NCBI RefSeq assembly: GCF_030209835.1
Contig: NZ_JARVRF010000007.1
Span: 62,001 to 126,000 of the forward strand
DNA: 64,000 nt
Direction: 5' to 3'
From: Arthrobacter sp. efr-133-R2A-120
GTDB lineage: Bacteria; Actinomycetota; Actinomycetes; Actinomycetales; Micrococcaceae
Shown: positions 37,477 to 46,762 of the stretch, in pieces
Layout of the letters: each line of letters begins with the position of its first letter
How positions within the stretch are numbered: the first letter of the stretch is position 1
Notes under the pieces: model-generated
Seen by the model: only the letters and a program-made list of their open reading frames with translations
Databases searched by the model: none
What the model was told of the DNA's origin: nothing
Translations under genes and position numbers: made by a program

Positions 37477-37482
37477 TAGGCT
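37477..37482 (+). promoter_or_regulatory. -10 box of histidine phosphatase gene (leaderless)
   Basis: TAGGCT, six bases before the ATG at 37489. Confidence 0.5.
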
Positions 37483-37488
37483 GGGTGG

Positions 37489-38181
37489 ATGGCGACAGTT
37501 ATTCTCGTGCGGCACGGCCGCACCACAGCCAATGCCACGGGGCTGCTGGCCGGGCGGGCGGTCGGCATCAGCCTGGACCAAGTCGGGCGCGACCAGGCGG
37601 CTCTGACTGGAGACCGGCTCGCGGCGGTGCCCTTGGTCGCGGTGGTGTCGAGCCCGCTTGAGCGGTGTCAGCAGACCGCCCAGCTCATCCTCGATCGCCA
37701 GGCTGGCACGCCGTACGCGCCGGTCGATCTCGATCTCACCGAGTGCGATTACGGCCAGTGGCAGGGCCGCACGCTCAGTGACCTCGCGACCGAGGATCTG
37801 TGGCCGGTTGTGCAGTCCCAACCGTCCGCCGTCGTCTTTCCCGGAGGTGAATCCATGGCCGCGATGCAGGCTAGGTCGGTGGCCGCGATTCGACGCCACG
37901 ATGCAGCCTTCGAAGCCGAGTACGGGCCAGGAGCCGTGTGGGTGGCGGTGAGCCACGGTGACATCATCAAGTCAATCCTCGCCGACGCGTTCGGCATGCA
38001 CCTTGACCTGTTCCAGCGTATTACCGTGGGCCCCGGTTCCGTATCGATCGTGCGCTACGGCGGTAGTCGGCCGAGCGTCTATGCGACCAACACCGACGCG
38101 GGTGATCTGTCGTGGCTGACGAACGGCATCCACTCTGGCGATGCGCCGGTGGGCGGCGGTGCAGGGCAAAAGGCGCCATGA
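37489..38181 (+). CDS. MSMEG_4193-family histidine phosphatase
   Basis: 230 residues of the phosphoglycerate-mutase-like superfamily. The catalytic RHG motif is ILVRHGRTTANATG at residue 8, with partner residues in SSPLERCQQTA and the second His in VAVSHGDIIKSIL. The family label is for the actinobacterial group found beside DUF3090 and an SCO1664-like gene, as here, often near mshC of mycothiol synthesis (recalled). The substrate is unknown. Leaderless start. Confidence 0.9.
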   Translation: MATVILVRHGRTTANATGLLAGRAVGISLDQVGRDQAALTGDRLAAVPLVAVVSSPLERCQQTAQLILDRQAGTPYAPVDLDLTECDYGQWQGRTLSDLATEDLWPVVQSQPSAVVFPGGESMAAMQARSVAAIRRHDAAFEAEYGPGAVWVAVSHGDIIKSILADAFGMHLDLFQRITVGPGSVSIVRYGGSRPSVYATNTDAGDLSWLTNGIHSGDAPVGGGAGQKAP

Positions 38182-38193
38182 ACCTCATGTGCC

Positions 38194-38199
38194 TAGAAT
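38194..38199 (+). promoter_or_regulatory. -10 box of DUF3090 gene (leaderless)
   Basis: TAGAAT, six bases before the ATG at 38206; it lies within the 24-base gap after the phosphatase gene, so this gene can be transcribed independently. Confidence 0.45.
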
Positions 38200-38205
38200 A
38201 CTGAC

Positions 38206-38754
38206 ATGCCTACACGTGTTCACGAGTTTGCCTGGCCTGATCGGGTCGTCGTCGGCACCATTGGCCTTCCGGGGGCGCGCACGTTCTACCTGCAGGTGCG
38301 CGCAGGGACGCAGATCGTGAGTGTTGCCCTGGAGAAAGAGCAGTCGGCTCTGCTCGCGGAGAAGATCGACGAAATTCTCGACCAGCTCATCACCGTGGAG
38401 GGCAACCCGTTCAGCGTCCCCACGGGTACTCCCATTGAACTTGTCGACAATGACAAGCTCGAGGCCGTTCAGGAGCAGTTCCGCACCGGCGCCATGAGCC
38501 TAGGTTGGGACCCAACCACGGCCCAGGTGGTACTAGAGGCCTACGCCATCACCGAGGCCGATGCCGATGCCCATGCCAACGATGAGGACGGCGCTAACGA
38601 GACCGAAATGCTGCTGCTCCGCATGCCGGTCGGCACGGCCCGCGCCTTCGCCAAGCGCACCCGAGAGATCGTGGGCGCCGGGCGTCCGACGTGCCCGCTC
38701 TGCGGGTACCCCATCGACGCCGACGGGCACATCTGCACCCTTCCCGAGGTCTGA
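38206..38754 (+). CDS. DUF3090 domain protein with zinc ribbon
   Basis: 182 residues, full-length DUF3090. The N-terminus HEFAWPDRVVVGTIGLPGARTFYLQ is characteristic. The C-terminal CPLCGYPIDADGHIC forms a treble-Cys zinc ribbon (three Cys plus one His). An acidic loop at about 120-130 (DADAHANDEDGANE) is variable. Function unknown. Its stop overlaps the next start (TGATG), so it is coupled to the kinase-like gene. Confidence 0.92.
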   Translation: MPTRVHEFAWPDRVVVGTIGLPGARTFYLQVRAGTQIVSVALEKEQSALLAEKIDEILDQLITVEGNPFSVPTGTPIELVDNDKLEAVQEQFRTGAMSLGWDPTTAQVVLEAYAITEADADAHANDEDGANETEMLLLRMPVGTARAFAKRTREIVGAGRPTCPLCGYPIDADGHICTLPEV

Positions 38755-39521
38755 TGCCGACGCCGGAGCTCGGGACCGCCGAGTTGACGCTCACCGGCCG
38801 CATCACGACGGCTTCAAACGCTACATTTCTGGGCAGCATCGGCGACGTGGTGGTCGTCTACAAGCCGATAGCCGGCGAAACTCCGCTGTGGGACTTTCCC
38901 CACGGCACCCTGGCCCACCGGGAGGTGGCCGCGTACCTGGTCTCGCAGGCATTCGGCTGGGACATCGTGCCGCACACCTGGCTGCGCGATGGTCCGATGG
39001 GCGAAGGAATGGTGCAGCTCTGGCAGGACCAAGACCCCGCCCAAAACGCCGTGGACCTCGTGGCGACAGACCACGTGCCGGAGACGGGCTGGAAGCACGT
39101 TCTCGAGGGACGGGATGAGAACGGACGCATGGTCACCCTCGTTCACGAAGACTCGCCAGCGCTCAGGCGCATTGCGGTGTTCGACACAGTCGTCAACAAC
39201 GCCGACCGCAAGGGCGACCACATTCTTGCCATGCCGGACGGACACCGGCACGGCGTGGACCATGGGCTCACCTTTCACCGTGACCACAAGCTGCGCACGG
39301 TGCTGTGGGGATGGCTGGGAGACCCTCTGACCGCCGAGGAACGCGAGGGCATCGATCGTGTCAGCGAAGGACTGCACGGTGGGCTGGGCCGAAACCTGGC
39401 GGAATTGCTCAGCGCCGAAGAAATCGCATCGCTCGCCGCGCGCTGCGCCCGGTTGCGTTCGGCAGGGCGGTTTCCGGCTCCGAGCGGCGAGATGTCGGCG
39501 GTGCCCTGGCCGCTGTTCTAG
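38754..39521 (+). CDS. SCO1664-family PI3/4-kinase-like protein
   Basis: 255 residues. It resembles the phosphatidylinositol 3/4-kinase fold: a candidate ATP lysine in VVVVYKPIAG (Lys37), the catalytic loop FDTVVNNADRKGDHIL (Asp151, Arg152) and a metal-binding GVDHGLTF (Asp169). The activity could be lipid or protein phosphorylation; the substrate is unknown. Third gene of the trio with the phosphatase and DUF3090. Its stop codon TAG shares bases with the ychF stop on the other strand (CTAG). Confidence 0.85.
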   Translation: MPTPELGTAELTLTGRITTASNATFLGSIGDVVVVYKPIAGETPLWDFPHGTLAHREVAAYLVSQAFGWDIVPHTWLRDGPMGEGMVQLWQDQDPAQNAVDLVATDHVPETGWKHVLEGRDENGRMVTLVHEDSPALRRIAVFDTVVNNADRKGDHILAMPDGHRHGVDHGLTFHRDHKLRTVLWGWLGDPLTAEEREGIDRVSEGLHGGLGRNLAELLSAEEIASLAARCARLRSAGRFPAPSGEMSAVPWPLF

Positions 39522-40603
39522 ACGTTGAAGCGGAACTCCACCACGTCGCCGTCGGCCATGACGTATTCCTTGCCTTCAATACGGACCTTGCCGCGGGACT
39601 TGGCCTCGGCCATGGATCCGGCGGCGATGAGGTCATCGAATGAGACAACTTCGGCCTTGATGAATCCGCGCTGGAAATCCGTGTGGATGACCCCTGCGGC
39701 CTGCGGCGCAGTGTCGCCCTGGTGGATGGTCCAGGCGCGGGCTTCTTTGGGACCGGCCGTGAGGTAGGTCTGGAGTCCGAGCGTGTGGAAACCGACGCGT
39801 GCCAGCTGGTCGAGGCCGGATTCGTCCTGGCCGTTCATCTCGAGCATCTCGCGGGCTTCTTCCTCGTCGAGTTCGACGAGATCGGATTCCAGCTTGGCGT
39901 CAAGGAAAATGCAGTCTGCCGACGCCACCATGGCGCGCAGTTCCTCTTGCTTTTCCGGGCTGCCCAGGATTCCTTCGTCGGCATTGAAGACGTAGATGAA
40001 GGGCTTGGCCGTGAGGAGGCTGAGCTCCTTGAGGTGCTCCATCTCGAGCTTGTCGCTCTTGACCGAGGAGAAGATGGTGTCACCACGCTCCAAGACGGCC
40101 TGGGCAGCCAGGATTGCTGCGAGTTCCGCGGCTTCCCGCTTCTTGATCTTGACTTCTTTTTCGATCCGGGGAATGGCCTTTTCGATCGTCTGGAGATCGG
40201 CCAGGATCAGTTCGGTGTTGATCGTCTCAATGTCCGAGCGCGGATCGACTTTGCCGTCGACGTGGACAACGTCGGGGTCATCGAAGACACGGATGACCTG
40301 CGCGATGGCTTCTGCCTCGCGGATGTTCGCCAGGAACTTGTTGCCCAGGCCTTCGCCTTCGGAGGCGCCCTTGACGATGCCTGCGATGTCAACGAACGAG
40401 ACGACGGCGGGCAGGAGGCGCTGCGATCCGAAGACCTCCGCCAACTTCTGCAGGCGCGGGTCCGGGAGGTTGACGACGCCGACGTTTGGCTCGATGGTGG
40501 CGAACGGGTAGTTCGCGGCCAGCACCTGGTTGCGGGTCAGTGCGTTGAAAAGAGTTGATTTGCCGACGTTGGGCAGTCCGACGATGCCAATAGTAAGAGC
40601 CAC
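39518..40603 (-). CDS. ychF: Redox-regulated ATPase YchF
   Basis: 361 residues, the usual length when read from the GTG at 40603 (MALTIGIVGLPNVGKST). OLA1/YchF-type ATPase of the Obg family that binds the ribosome. G1 is GLPNVGKST, G3 is DIAGIVKG, and the G4 position is NADE, giving ATP rather than GTP preference. The C-terminal TGS domain ends EYVMADGDVVEFRFNV. An ATG two codons earlier (40609) is the other possible start; the TAGAAT box at 40612-40617 fits a leaderless GTG start better. Confidence 0.93.
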   Translation of the reverse strand: MALTIGIVGLPNVGKSTLFNALTRNQVLAANYPFATIEPNVGVVNLPDPRLQKLAEVFGSQRLLPAVVSFVDIAGIVKGASEGEGLGNKFLANIREAEAIAQVIRVFDDPDVVHVDGKVDPRSDIETINTELILADLQTIEKAIPRIEKEVKIKKREAAELAAILAAQAVLERGDTIFSSVKSDKLEMEHLKELSLLTAKPFIYVFNADEGILGSPEKQEELRAMVASADCIFLDAKLESDLVELDEEEAREMLEMNGQDESGLDQLARVGFHTLGLQTYLTAGPKEARAWTIHQGDTAPQAAGVIHTDFQRGFIKAEVVSFDDLIAAGSMAEAKSRGKVRIEGKEYVMADGDVVEFRFNV

Positions 40604-40611
40604 GAGCATTG

Positions 40612-40617
40612 ATTCTA
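40612..40617 (-). promoter_or_regulatory. -10 box of ychF
   Basis: TAGAAT on the minus strand, eight bases before the GTG start. Confidence 0.4.
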
Positions 40618-40726
40618 CCCGTTGAGTGCCCTTCCCCGCTTTCGCGGGTGGAACCCTGGACCCCACGCCCGGGTGCCGTGACCCGGCTTCGCTAAATTGT
40701 CCGACCCCTATGCCAAGGTTGGAGAC

Positions 40727-41944
40727 ATGGATGGTTTTGCAGTAATACTCGCTTTGTTCATGCTTCTTCTGGGAGCGGCCGCCGGCGTGGTGGCTGGCTT
40801 CTTCCTGTTTCGGCGCCGCAATGCCGCGCTCGAAGAAGATTTCGACGGCGTCTCGGCCCGGCTTGCCGCGGTGAACGCCCAGTTTGCCGCCGCCGACGCC
40901 GAACGGCGGCTTCTGTTGTCGCAGAACCGTGAACTGAACGAGTCCAGGAATCAGGATGGCAGCGTCTTGCGGGCTCTCGCCCCTGTTGCCGAGAAGCTGA
41001 CTGCCGTCCAGCAACAAGTATCGCTTCTGGAACGGGATCGCTTGGAGCAGTACGGCCAGCTCGCCCAGCAGCTCCAGGAAGCCCGGCTGTCCGATGAACA
41101 ACTCCTGCGCTCCACGCATGCCCTGGCTTCCGCCCTCCGGTCCAACAGCGCCAGGGGCCAGTGGGGTGAAGTCCAGCTCCGCCGGGTAGTGGAAGCGGCC
41201 GGAATGCTGCGTCACGTCGATTTTCACGAACAGGTACATTCCGCTTCCGCCGACAACGCCGTCCGGCCGGATCTCGTGGTCCAGTTGCCGGGTGGAAAGC
41301 AGCTAGTGGTGGACGCAAAAGTTCCGTTGGCGTCCTACCTCGCCGCCCAGGAACAGGGCAACACGAGGCACCTGGCAGGGAACGGCGAGCAGTCTGTGGG
41401 CAACGCCGCGGATGCTTTGCTCCTCGCGCACGCGAAGGCCCTCAAGTCCCACGTGGATGCCCTGGGGTCCAAGAAGTACTGGGACATCCCCGGCAACTCC
41501 CCCGAACTGGTGATCTGCTTCCTGCCCGCGGAATCCATCCTGGCCGCCGCACTCGAAGCGGACCCCGCCCTCTTGGACCACGCCTTGTCCCGGAACGTAG
41601 TGCTCGCGTCCCCCGGCACCTTGCTGGCAGTTCTTAAGTCCGTCGCCTTCACCTGGCGCCAGGACGTCTTGACGGACAACGCCCGGGAACTCTTCGAGCT
41701 CGCCCGGCAGCTGTACGAACGGATGGGCACTCTCGGCGACAACGTGGGCAAGCTGGGTTCATCGTTGAAGACCTCGGTGGATCGCTACAACGCACTCGTC
41801 GGAACCCTGGAAGCACGCGTCTTGCCGACGGCACGGAAACTCAATTCAATGGACACCGACGGTCTGGTGTCACCGTCCGCAGTGGAAGCAGTGCCGCGGG
41901 CGCTTGCCGCACCCGAACTGATCGAAGGCGAATCCGCGGCCTAA
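40727..41944 (+). CDS. rmuC: DNA recombination protein RmuC
   Basis: 405 residues. A transmembrane anchor (about 4-30) precedes a coiled coil (about 40-120) and the RmuC domain, with ARGQWGEVQLRRVVEAAGM, PDLVVQLPGGKQLVVDAKVPLASYL and FLPAESILAAAL. The acidic/Lys residues DAK are nuclease-like. RmuC limits inverted-repeat rearrangements in E. coli. The ATG at 40727 with GGAG/AAGG just upstream is favoured over 40697. Divergent from ychF. Confidence 0.9.
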   Translation: MDGFAVILALFMLLLGAAAGVVAGFFLFRRRNAALEEDFDGVSARLAAVNAQFAAADAERRLLLSQNRELNESRNQDGSVLRALAPVAEKLTAVQQQVSLLERDRLEQYGQLAQQLQEARLSDEQLLRSTHALASALRSNSARGQWGEVQLRRVVEAAGMLRHVDFHEQVHSASADNAVRPDLVVQLPGGKQLVVDAKVPLASYLAAQEQGNTRHLAGNGEQSVGNAADALLLAHAKALKSHVDALGSKKYWDIPGNSPELVICFLPAESILAAALEADPALLDHALSRNVVLASPGTLLAVLKSVAFTWRQDVLTDNARELFELARQLYERMGTLGDNVGKLGSSLKTSVDRYNALVGTLEARVLPTARKLNSMDTDGLVSPSAVEAVPRALAAPELIEGESAA

Positions 41945-41959
41945 GACCGGCCTAGTAGG

Positions 41960-41994
41960 GGTCCGGGCCGGGCACAGGGTGCCGCGCCCGGACC
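41960..41994. terminator. Terminator between convergent rmuC and ispH
   Basis: GGTCCGGGC (41960-41968) pairs with GCCCGGACC (41986-41994); an inner GGCA/TGCC stem closes the loop. Confidence 0.7.
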
Positions 41995-41998
41995 GGGA

Positions 41999-43084
41999 CT
42001 ACGACGTTGGCCGGTTCCCGCGTCCGCCCAAGGCCCGTGTGACATCTCCGGCCTCTTTGAGGGTAGCGCGCAGTTCCTTCGGCAGGGAGAACAGCAGGTC
42101 TTCCTCCGCCGTTACCACCTCTTCAACCGCACCATAACCGTAGTCGGCCAGCAAACGGAGAACGTCCTGGACAAGGACCTCAGGAACGGAAGCGCCGGAG
42201 GTGACGCCCACGGTGGCGACGCCTTCGAACCAGCCCTCGTCCACCTCATTCGCGAAATCGACCCGGTAGGAGGCCTTGGCACCATATTCAAGCGCCACTT
42301 CGACGAGCCGCACGGAGTTGGAGGAATTCGCAGATCCCACCACGATCACCAGGTCGGCCTGCGGGGCAATCTTTTTGATGGCCACTTGGCGGTTGGTGGT
42401 GGCATAGCAAATGTCGTCGCTGGGCGGATCCTGCAACGTGGGGAACCGCTCCTTGAGCATCCGGACGGTTTCCATGGTCTCGTCGACGCTCAGCGTGGTT
42501 TGCGAAAGCCAGATGGTTTTCTCCGGGTTGCGCACAGTGACCTTGTCCACTTCGTGCGGACCATTGATGATCTGGATATGATCCGGGGCTTCGCCCGCCG
42601 TTCCTTCCACTTCCTCGTGACCGTCGTGGCCGATAAGGAGAATGTCGTAGTCTTCCTTGGCGAAGCGGACGGCTTCGCGGTGCACCTTCGTGACGAGCGG
42701 GCAGGTGGCATCGATGGTGCGCAGACCGCGGTCTTCGGCCGATTGCACGACGGCCGGGGACACGCCATGGGCCGAGAAGATCACGAGGGCGCTTTCGGGT
42801 ACCTCGTCCGTCTCTTCGACGAAGATGGCACCCTTCTCCTCCAGGGAGGTGACCACGTGCACGTTATGCACGATCTGCTTACGAACGTAAACCGGCGGCC
42901 CATAGTGTTCCAATGCCTTCTCCACTGCGATGACTGCGCGGTCGACGCCGGCGCAATATCCGCGGGGGGCCGCGAGCAAGACGCGCTTGGGGCCGGAGAC
43001 CGGAGCGGCGGCCAGCACCTCGTCCGGCGTCCGACGCCTACGCGGGACAGAGGGCATCGGAATGGAAACTGCTGAGCTGGTCAT
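41999..43084 (-). CDS. ispH: 4-hydroxy-3-methylbut-2-enyl diphosphate reductase
   Basis: 361-residue iron-sulfur enzyme, the last step of the MEP isoprenoid pathway, giving IPP and DMAPP. The three cluster cysteines are in [24 protein letters not shown] and [12 protein letters not shown]. Longer N-terminal region (about 35 residues) than E. coli IspH. Start overlaps the stop of the membrane-protein gene upstream (ATGA). Confidence 0.95.
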   Translation of the reverse strand: MTSSAVSIPMPSVPRRRRTPDEVLAAAPVSGPKRVLLAAPRGYCAGVDRAVIAVEKALEHYGPPVYVRKQIVHNVHVVTSLEEKGAIFVEETDEVPESALVIFSAHGVSPAVVQSAEDRGLRTIDATCPLVTKVHREAVRFAKEDYDILLIGHDGHEEVEGTAGEAPDHIQIINGPHEVDKVTVRNPEKTIWLSQTTLSVDETMETVRMLKERFPTLQDPPSDDICYATTNRQVAIKKIAPQADLVIVVGSANSSNSVRLVEVALEYGAKASYRVDFANEVDEGWFEGVATVGVTSGASVPEVLVQDVLRLLADYGYGAVEEVVTAEEDLLFSLPKELRATLKEAGDVTRALGGRGNRPTS

Positions 43085-43971
43085 CCCTCCATGCTACCGG
43101 CAGCGTTCGCCCGCAAGCTCGGCCCGGCTTTGCGCGAGAAGATCACGACGAACAGGCCAAGAAGCGCAAGCACTCCCGCAGCAATCCAGGCGTTAGTGAT
43201 CCAGCCGGTGAAATTGTCGACCGAGGCTGCCAGCAACTCGCGCGCGAAGAGGCCGCCCGTGCCGGTTCCGCCCAGGCCCGCGTCGCCTGCCCCCTTCAGC
43301 ACAGTCGTAGCCATTTGCCACAACGCCGCGACTGCGGCCAGGCCCAGTCCGGCGAACAGGAGAACCACGCCCCTGCGCTTCGCGAAAAGCAGCCCCAGGG
43401 CAAACAGCAGGACGGCGCCGAGGCCGGCAATCCACCACATCGGCGCATAGGCGGCGATGGCGTCTACCTGCTGGCGCTGGGCAGGGCCGCCGATGTTGAT
43501 CAGTGTGGAGTCCGGCGTCGCAATGGGGAGGCCGGTTGCCGCGTGCAGCCGGTCCGCCGCGATCTTGACCAAGGGCCCGACGTCGAGCACCAAGGACGTC
43601 CCCGCGGTCGGGTTCCCGGAGCTGCCGTTGCCTGCGAAATTCAGTTGGTGGCTCCGGCCTACGGTTTCATTCCACGCTTGCGGGTATTCGGGCCACGTGG
43701 TCATTGCGGCGGCCGCGTCTTTGAGGAAGGAAGCGCCAAGTTGTTCCACCGGCGCCGGTAGGTTGATTTTGGATTCAAGGCTCGCGACGGCTGTAGCGGC
43801 CAGGCGCGCCTGGAACGCCTGGTCCTTCCCGATCGACGAGGTGAGCGCCACAAACCCGTCTTCCCGGACGATGTTGGCGTCCGTCCATGCCATCGGGACG
43901 GCGATTCCTGTGAGCAGAAGGGCAAAGATCACTGCGATTGCAGAGACGAACGAGCGCAATGGATTCCTCAA
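43081..43971 (-). CDS. Conserved membrane protein upstream of ispH
   Basis: 296 residues. A signal-anchor helix (9-29) is followed by a soluble extracytoplasmic region (about 30-175) and three helices at about 178-275. No family name recognised; similar proteins with this layout accompany ispH in Micrococcaceae, as I recall. GAGGA lies four bases before the ATG. Function unknown. Confidence 0.75.
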   Translation of the reverse strand: MRNPLRSFVSAIAVIFALLLTGIAVPMAWTDANIVREDGFVALTSSIGKDQAFQARLAATAVASLESKINLPAPVEQLGASFLKDAAAAMTTWPEYPQAWNETVGRSHQLNFAGNGSSGNPTAGTSLVLDVGPLVKIAADRLHAATGLPIATPDSTLINIGGPAQRQQVDAIAAYAPMWWIAGLGAVLLFALGLLFAKRRGVVLLFAGLGLAAVAALWQMATTVLKGAGDAGLGGTGTGGLFARELLAASVDNFTGWITNAWIAAGVLALLGLFVVIFSRKAGPSLRANAAGSMEG

Positions 43972-44065
43972 GTTTGGAGTGCAGCAGTTCCAGGCGGGGC
44001 AACGACGGGTAAATGTCGGTCATGCATGCTACAAGGTATGGATAGAGTTGGAAGCCTGCCGCCCG

Positions 44066-44111
44066 CTTTTCGGTAGCACAATCTTTTCGGTAGCAAAATT
44101 TCAGTAGCACC
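44066..44111. repeat. Three imperfect 17-bp tandem repeats
   Basis: CTTTTCGGTAGCACAAT (44066-44082) and CTTTTCGGTAGCAAAAT (44083-44099) differ by one base, and a third partial copy (TTCAGTAGCACC, 44100-44111) follows. They lie in the divergent region between the ispH operon and xseA, 95-130 bp from both starts. Confidence 0.75.
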
Positions 44112-44196
44112 TATAGCAGGGATGCTTCCGGCACCTCCTAGCAAAGTACCAGCGAGGACAGAACCATGCACCAGCCACCAACAGGAGGCTACCCGC

Positions 44197-45600
44197 GTGT
44201 CCTATGATGCCGTTCCCGGCGGCGCGCCACGGGCGTTGCCGATTTCCGGACTCCCGAACGCGGGAGACCAGGAAGAAGTGTCCGCCGGAGAAGAGTCCAC
44301 GAAGGCAGAGTCAACCCTGCCCGCGACGGCGTCGGAGACAAGTCCGGACAATCCTTGGCCGCTGCAGCTTCTGTCCCGCAAGCTCAAGACCCACATAGAA
44401 CGGGCCCCGGCCGCGTGGATCGAAGGCCAGGTCATCGAACTCAACCGTCGCGGGGGCAGTGCCTTCGTGACGCTGCGGGACACCGACGCCGAAATCTCCT
44501 TGCCCGCGTCACTGTGGTCCAACGTCCTGGACCGCCAGAAGATGCCGCTGGAGCGTGGCTCACGCGTCGTGGCCTTGGTGAAACCCGCATTCTGGCTCAA
44601 GACCGGCCGGCTCAACATGTCGATCAAGGACATCCGTCCCGTCGGCCTCGGCGATCTCCTCGCCAGAATCGAACGCTTGCGCCAGGCCCTTGGCGCTGAA
44701 GGGCTGTTTTCAGACTCGAGGAAGAAACGGCTGCCCTTGCTCCCCCACCGGATCGGGCTCATCACCGGCCGCGATTCCGACGCCAAGAAAGACGTCCTGC
44801 GCAACGCGGCCCTTCGCTGGCCCGCCGTCGAATTCGCCGTCCGGGAAGTTGCAGTCCAGGGTGTCACGGCAGTCAGCCAGATCCTGGCTGCGCTCAAGGA
44901 ACTCGATGCCGATCCGCACGTGGATGTGATCGTGATCGCCCGTGGTGGTGGAGCCCTGGAAGATCTGCTTCCGTTCAGCAACGAAGAACTGGTCCGGGCA
45001 GTATCCGCAGCGGCCACCCCGGTAGTCAGCGCAATTGGCCATGAGGCCGACCACCCTATCCTGGACGATGTCGCCGACCTTCGTGCATCCACGCCCACCG
45101 ACGCCGCGAAGAGGATCGTCCCCGACGTCTCCGAGGAACTGGCAAGGGTACGTCAGGCCCGCGAGCAGCTACGCCGCGGCGTCGGACGCCTCGTGGACCG
45201 CGAAACGGATCGACTCCATGCGTTGAGATCGCGCCCCGTGCTGGCGTCCCCCGAGGGAATGGTCATTGCACGGGAAGAGGACGTCGAACGGCTCCGGAAA
45301 CATGCCCACACCGCGGTGAGCTCCGCAGTTGTACGCGCACTTGATCAGGTGCACCACCTCCGCGCCCAGGTGAGGGCATTGTCCCCCCAAAAAACGCTCG
45401 ACCGGGGGTACGCCGTCGTCCAGGTCGCAGGGGCGGACGGAGTGGGCCATGACGTCGTCCGGAACCCGGATCAAGCCCCCGACGGCACGGAGCTGACCCT
45501 CCGCCTGGCGGAAGGCCGCCTTGCGGCCGTATCTTCCGGAGCTCCCGTATCTTCCGGAGCTCCCGGGCACCCCAGTAAGCACCAGCACAATGAGGACTGA
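44197..45600 (+). CDS. xseA: Exonuclease VII large subunit
   Basis: 467 residues. The N-terminal OB domain (about 60-150: WIEGQVIELNRRGGSAFVTLRD) binds single-stranded DNA, followed by the catalytic domain with IGLITGRDSDAKKDVLRNA, RGGGALEDLLPFSNE and ISAIGHEADHPILDDVADLRASTPTDAA. GTG at 44197 with AGGAGG eight bases upstream. The N-terminal 50 residues are a Glu/Ser-rich extension. A 13-bp sequence (CTCCCGTATCTTCCGGAG region, 45534-45560) repeats, giving SSGAPVSSGAP at the tail. Precedes xseB by three bases. Confidence 0.93.
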   Translation: MSYDAVPGGAPRALPISGLPNAGDQEEVSAGEESTKAESTLPATASETSPDNPWPLQLLSRKLKTHIERAPAAWIEGQVIELNRRGGSAFVTLRDTDAEISLPASLWSNVLDRQKMPLERGSRVVALVKPAFWLKTGRLNMSIKDIRPVGLGDLLARIERLRQALGAEGLFSDSRKKRLPLLPHRIGLITGRDSDAKKDVLRNAALRWPAVEFAVREVAVQGVTAVSQILAALKELDADPHVDVIVIARGGGALEDLLPFSNEELVRAVSAAATPVVSAIGHEADHPILDDVADLRASTPTDAAKRIVPDVSEELARVRQAREQLRRGVGRLVDRETDRLHALRSRPVLASPEGMVIAREEDVERLRKHAHTAVSSAVVRALDQVHHLRAQVRALSPQKTLDRGYAVVQVAGADGVGHDVVRNPDQAPDGTELTLRLAEGRLAAVSSGAPVSSGAPGHPSKHQHNED

Positions 45601-45603
45601 GAA

Positions 45604-45861
45604 ATGACAGCAGAGAACACATCCCCTGCGGCCAAGGCTTCCGCCGACAACCTGGACGCCCTCAGCTATGAGGAAGCCCGCGAGCAGCTCATGGCCGTGG
45701 TTGGCCGCCTTGAAGCCGGCGGAGCAAGCCTTGAAGAATCGCTCGCTCTCTGGGAACGCGGCGAAGCCTTGGCGAAGCGCTGCGAAGAGTGGCTGGAGGG
45801 TGCCCGCAGGAGGCTGGCCGCGGCCCGGAACAGCGGCGAGGATGACCCGGCGGCCAGCTAG
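45604..45861 (+). CDS. xseB: Exonuclease VII small subunit
   Basis: 85 residues; core [52 protein letters not shown] is the family helical hairpin. It binds XseA. The first 18 residues and last 10 are extensions. GAGG precedes the ATG. Its stop TAG shares bases with the convergent PPK2 stop (CTAG). Confidence 0.95.
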   Translation: MTAENTSPAAKASADNLDALSYEEAREQLMAVVGRLEAGGASLEESLALWERGEALAKRCEEWLEGARRRLAAARNSGEDDPAAS

Positions 45862-46712
45862 GATCGGACCGCCAGGGCCCGTTCCGCCGCCACATCAAAG
45901 TCGGCTTTAGGCCAGCCCAGATCCAGTTTCTCGAGCGCCTCCAGAAGAAGCTCCTGGACAGCGATCCTCGCAAACCACTTCTTGTTCGCCGGAACCACAT
46001 ACCAAGGCGCCACCTCGGTTGACGTTTTCTCGAACACGAGCTGATAGGCCTCCATGTAGGAATCCCAAAACGCGCGTTCCTTGAGATCGCCCGTGCTGTA
46101 CTTCCAGTGCTTGGACGGGTCGTCCAAGCGTGACAGCAGGCGTTCCTTCTGTTCATCGCGGCTGATGTTGAGCATCACCTTGACGATCGCCGTGCCCTGT
46201 TCGGCGAGGCGTGCCTCGAACCCGTTGATGGCCGCGTAGCGCCGTTCCAGTTCGGCCTCATCAGCCCAACCGTGCACTCGGTGAATGAGCACATCCTCAT
46301 AGTGCGAACGGTCAAAAACCCCGACGAATCCGGCGGCGGGAAGTGCCTTCTCGATCCGCCAGAGGAAATCGTGGGCTTTCTCCTCGTCGGTGGGAGCCTT
46401 GAACGGAGCAACCTTGACACCTTGGGGATCCATGGATCCGACGACGTGCTCCACGATCCCGCCCTTGCCGGCAGTATCCATTGCTTGGAGGATCAACAGC
46501 ACCCGTTTGGAGGAGCCAAACTTTCCCTCGGCAAAGAGCATTTCCTGCAGTTCGTCCAAGCGTTCGTCCTGGGCGGCCAGTAAGGCGACGCCGTCAGGCT
46601 TCTTCCCCTTGTAGCCCGGCGTCGATTCCGGGTCCACCTCGGACAACAAGAAGCCCGGCCGGGCTTTCAGTTCCTTTGACGGACTGTGCTTGAAACGCAC
46701 TGCAGCGGCCAT
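45858..46712 (-). CDS. ppk2: PPK2-family polyphosphate kinase
   Basis: 284 residues. The Walker-A loop is MDTAGKGG (78-85) and the Walker-B region is [10 protein letters not shown] (133-142). PPK2 enzymes transfer phosphate between polyphosphate and nucleotides; the SHYEDVL variant is typical of AMP/ADP-accepting members (class II/III), rather than the classic class I DRSWYNRAG, though substrate class cannot be fixed from sequence alone. GAGGGG lies eight bases before the ATG. Confidence 0.9.
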   Translation of the reverse strand: MAAAVRFKHSPSKELKARPGFLLSEVDPESTPGYKGKKPDGVALLAAQDERLDELQEMLFAEGKFGSSKRVLLILQAMDTAGKGGIVEHVVGSMDPQGVKVAPFKAPTDEEKAHDFLWRIEKALPAAGFVGVFDRSHYEDVLIHRVHGWADEAELERRYAAINGFEARLAEQGTAIVKVMLNISRDEQKERLLSRLDDPSKHWKYSTGDLKERAFWDSYMEAYQLVFEKTSTEVAPWYVVPANKKWFARIAVQELLLEALEKLDLGWPKADFDVAAERALAVRS

Positions 46713-46762
46713 TTCGACGTCCCCTCTGGTCCGGCCGCATTCATCGCGGCTTGCACAACAGG

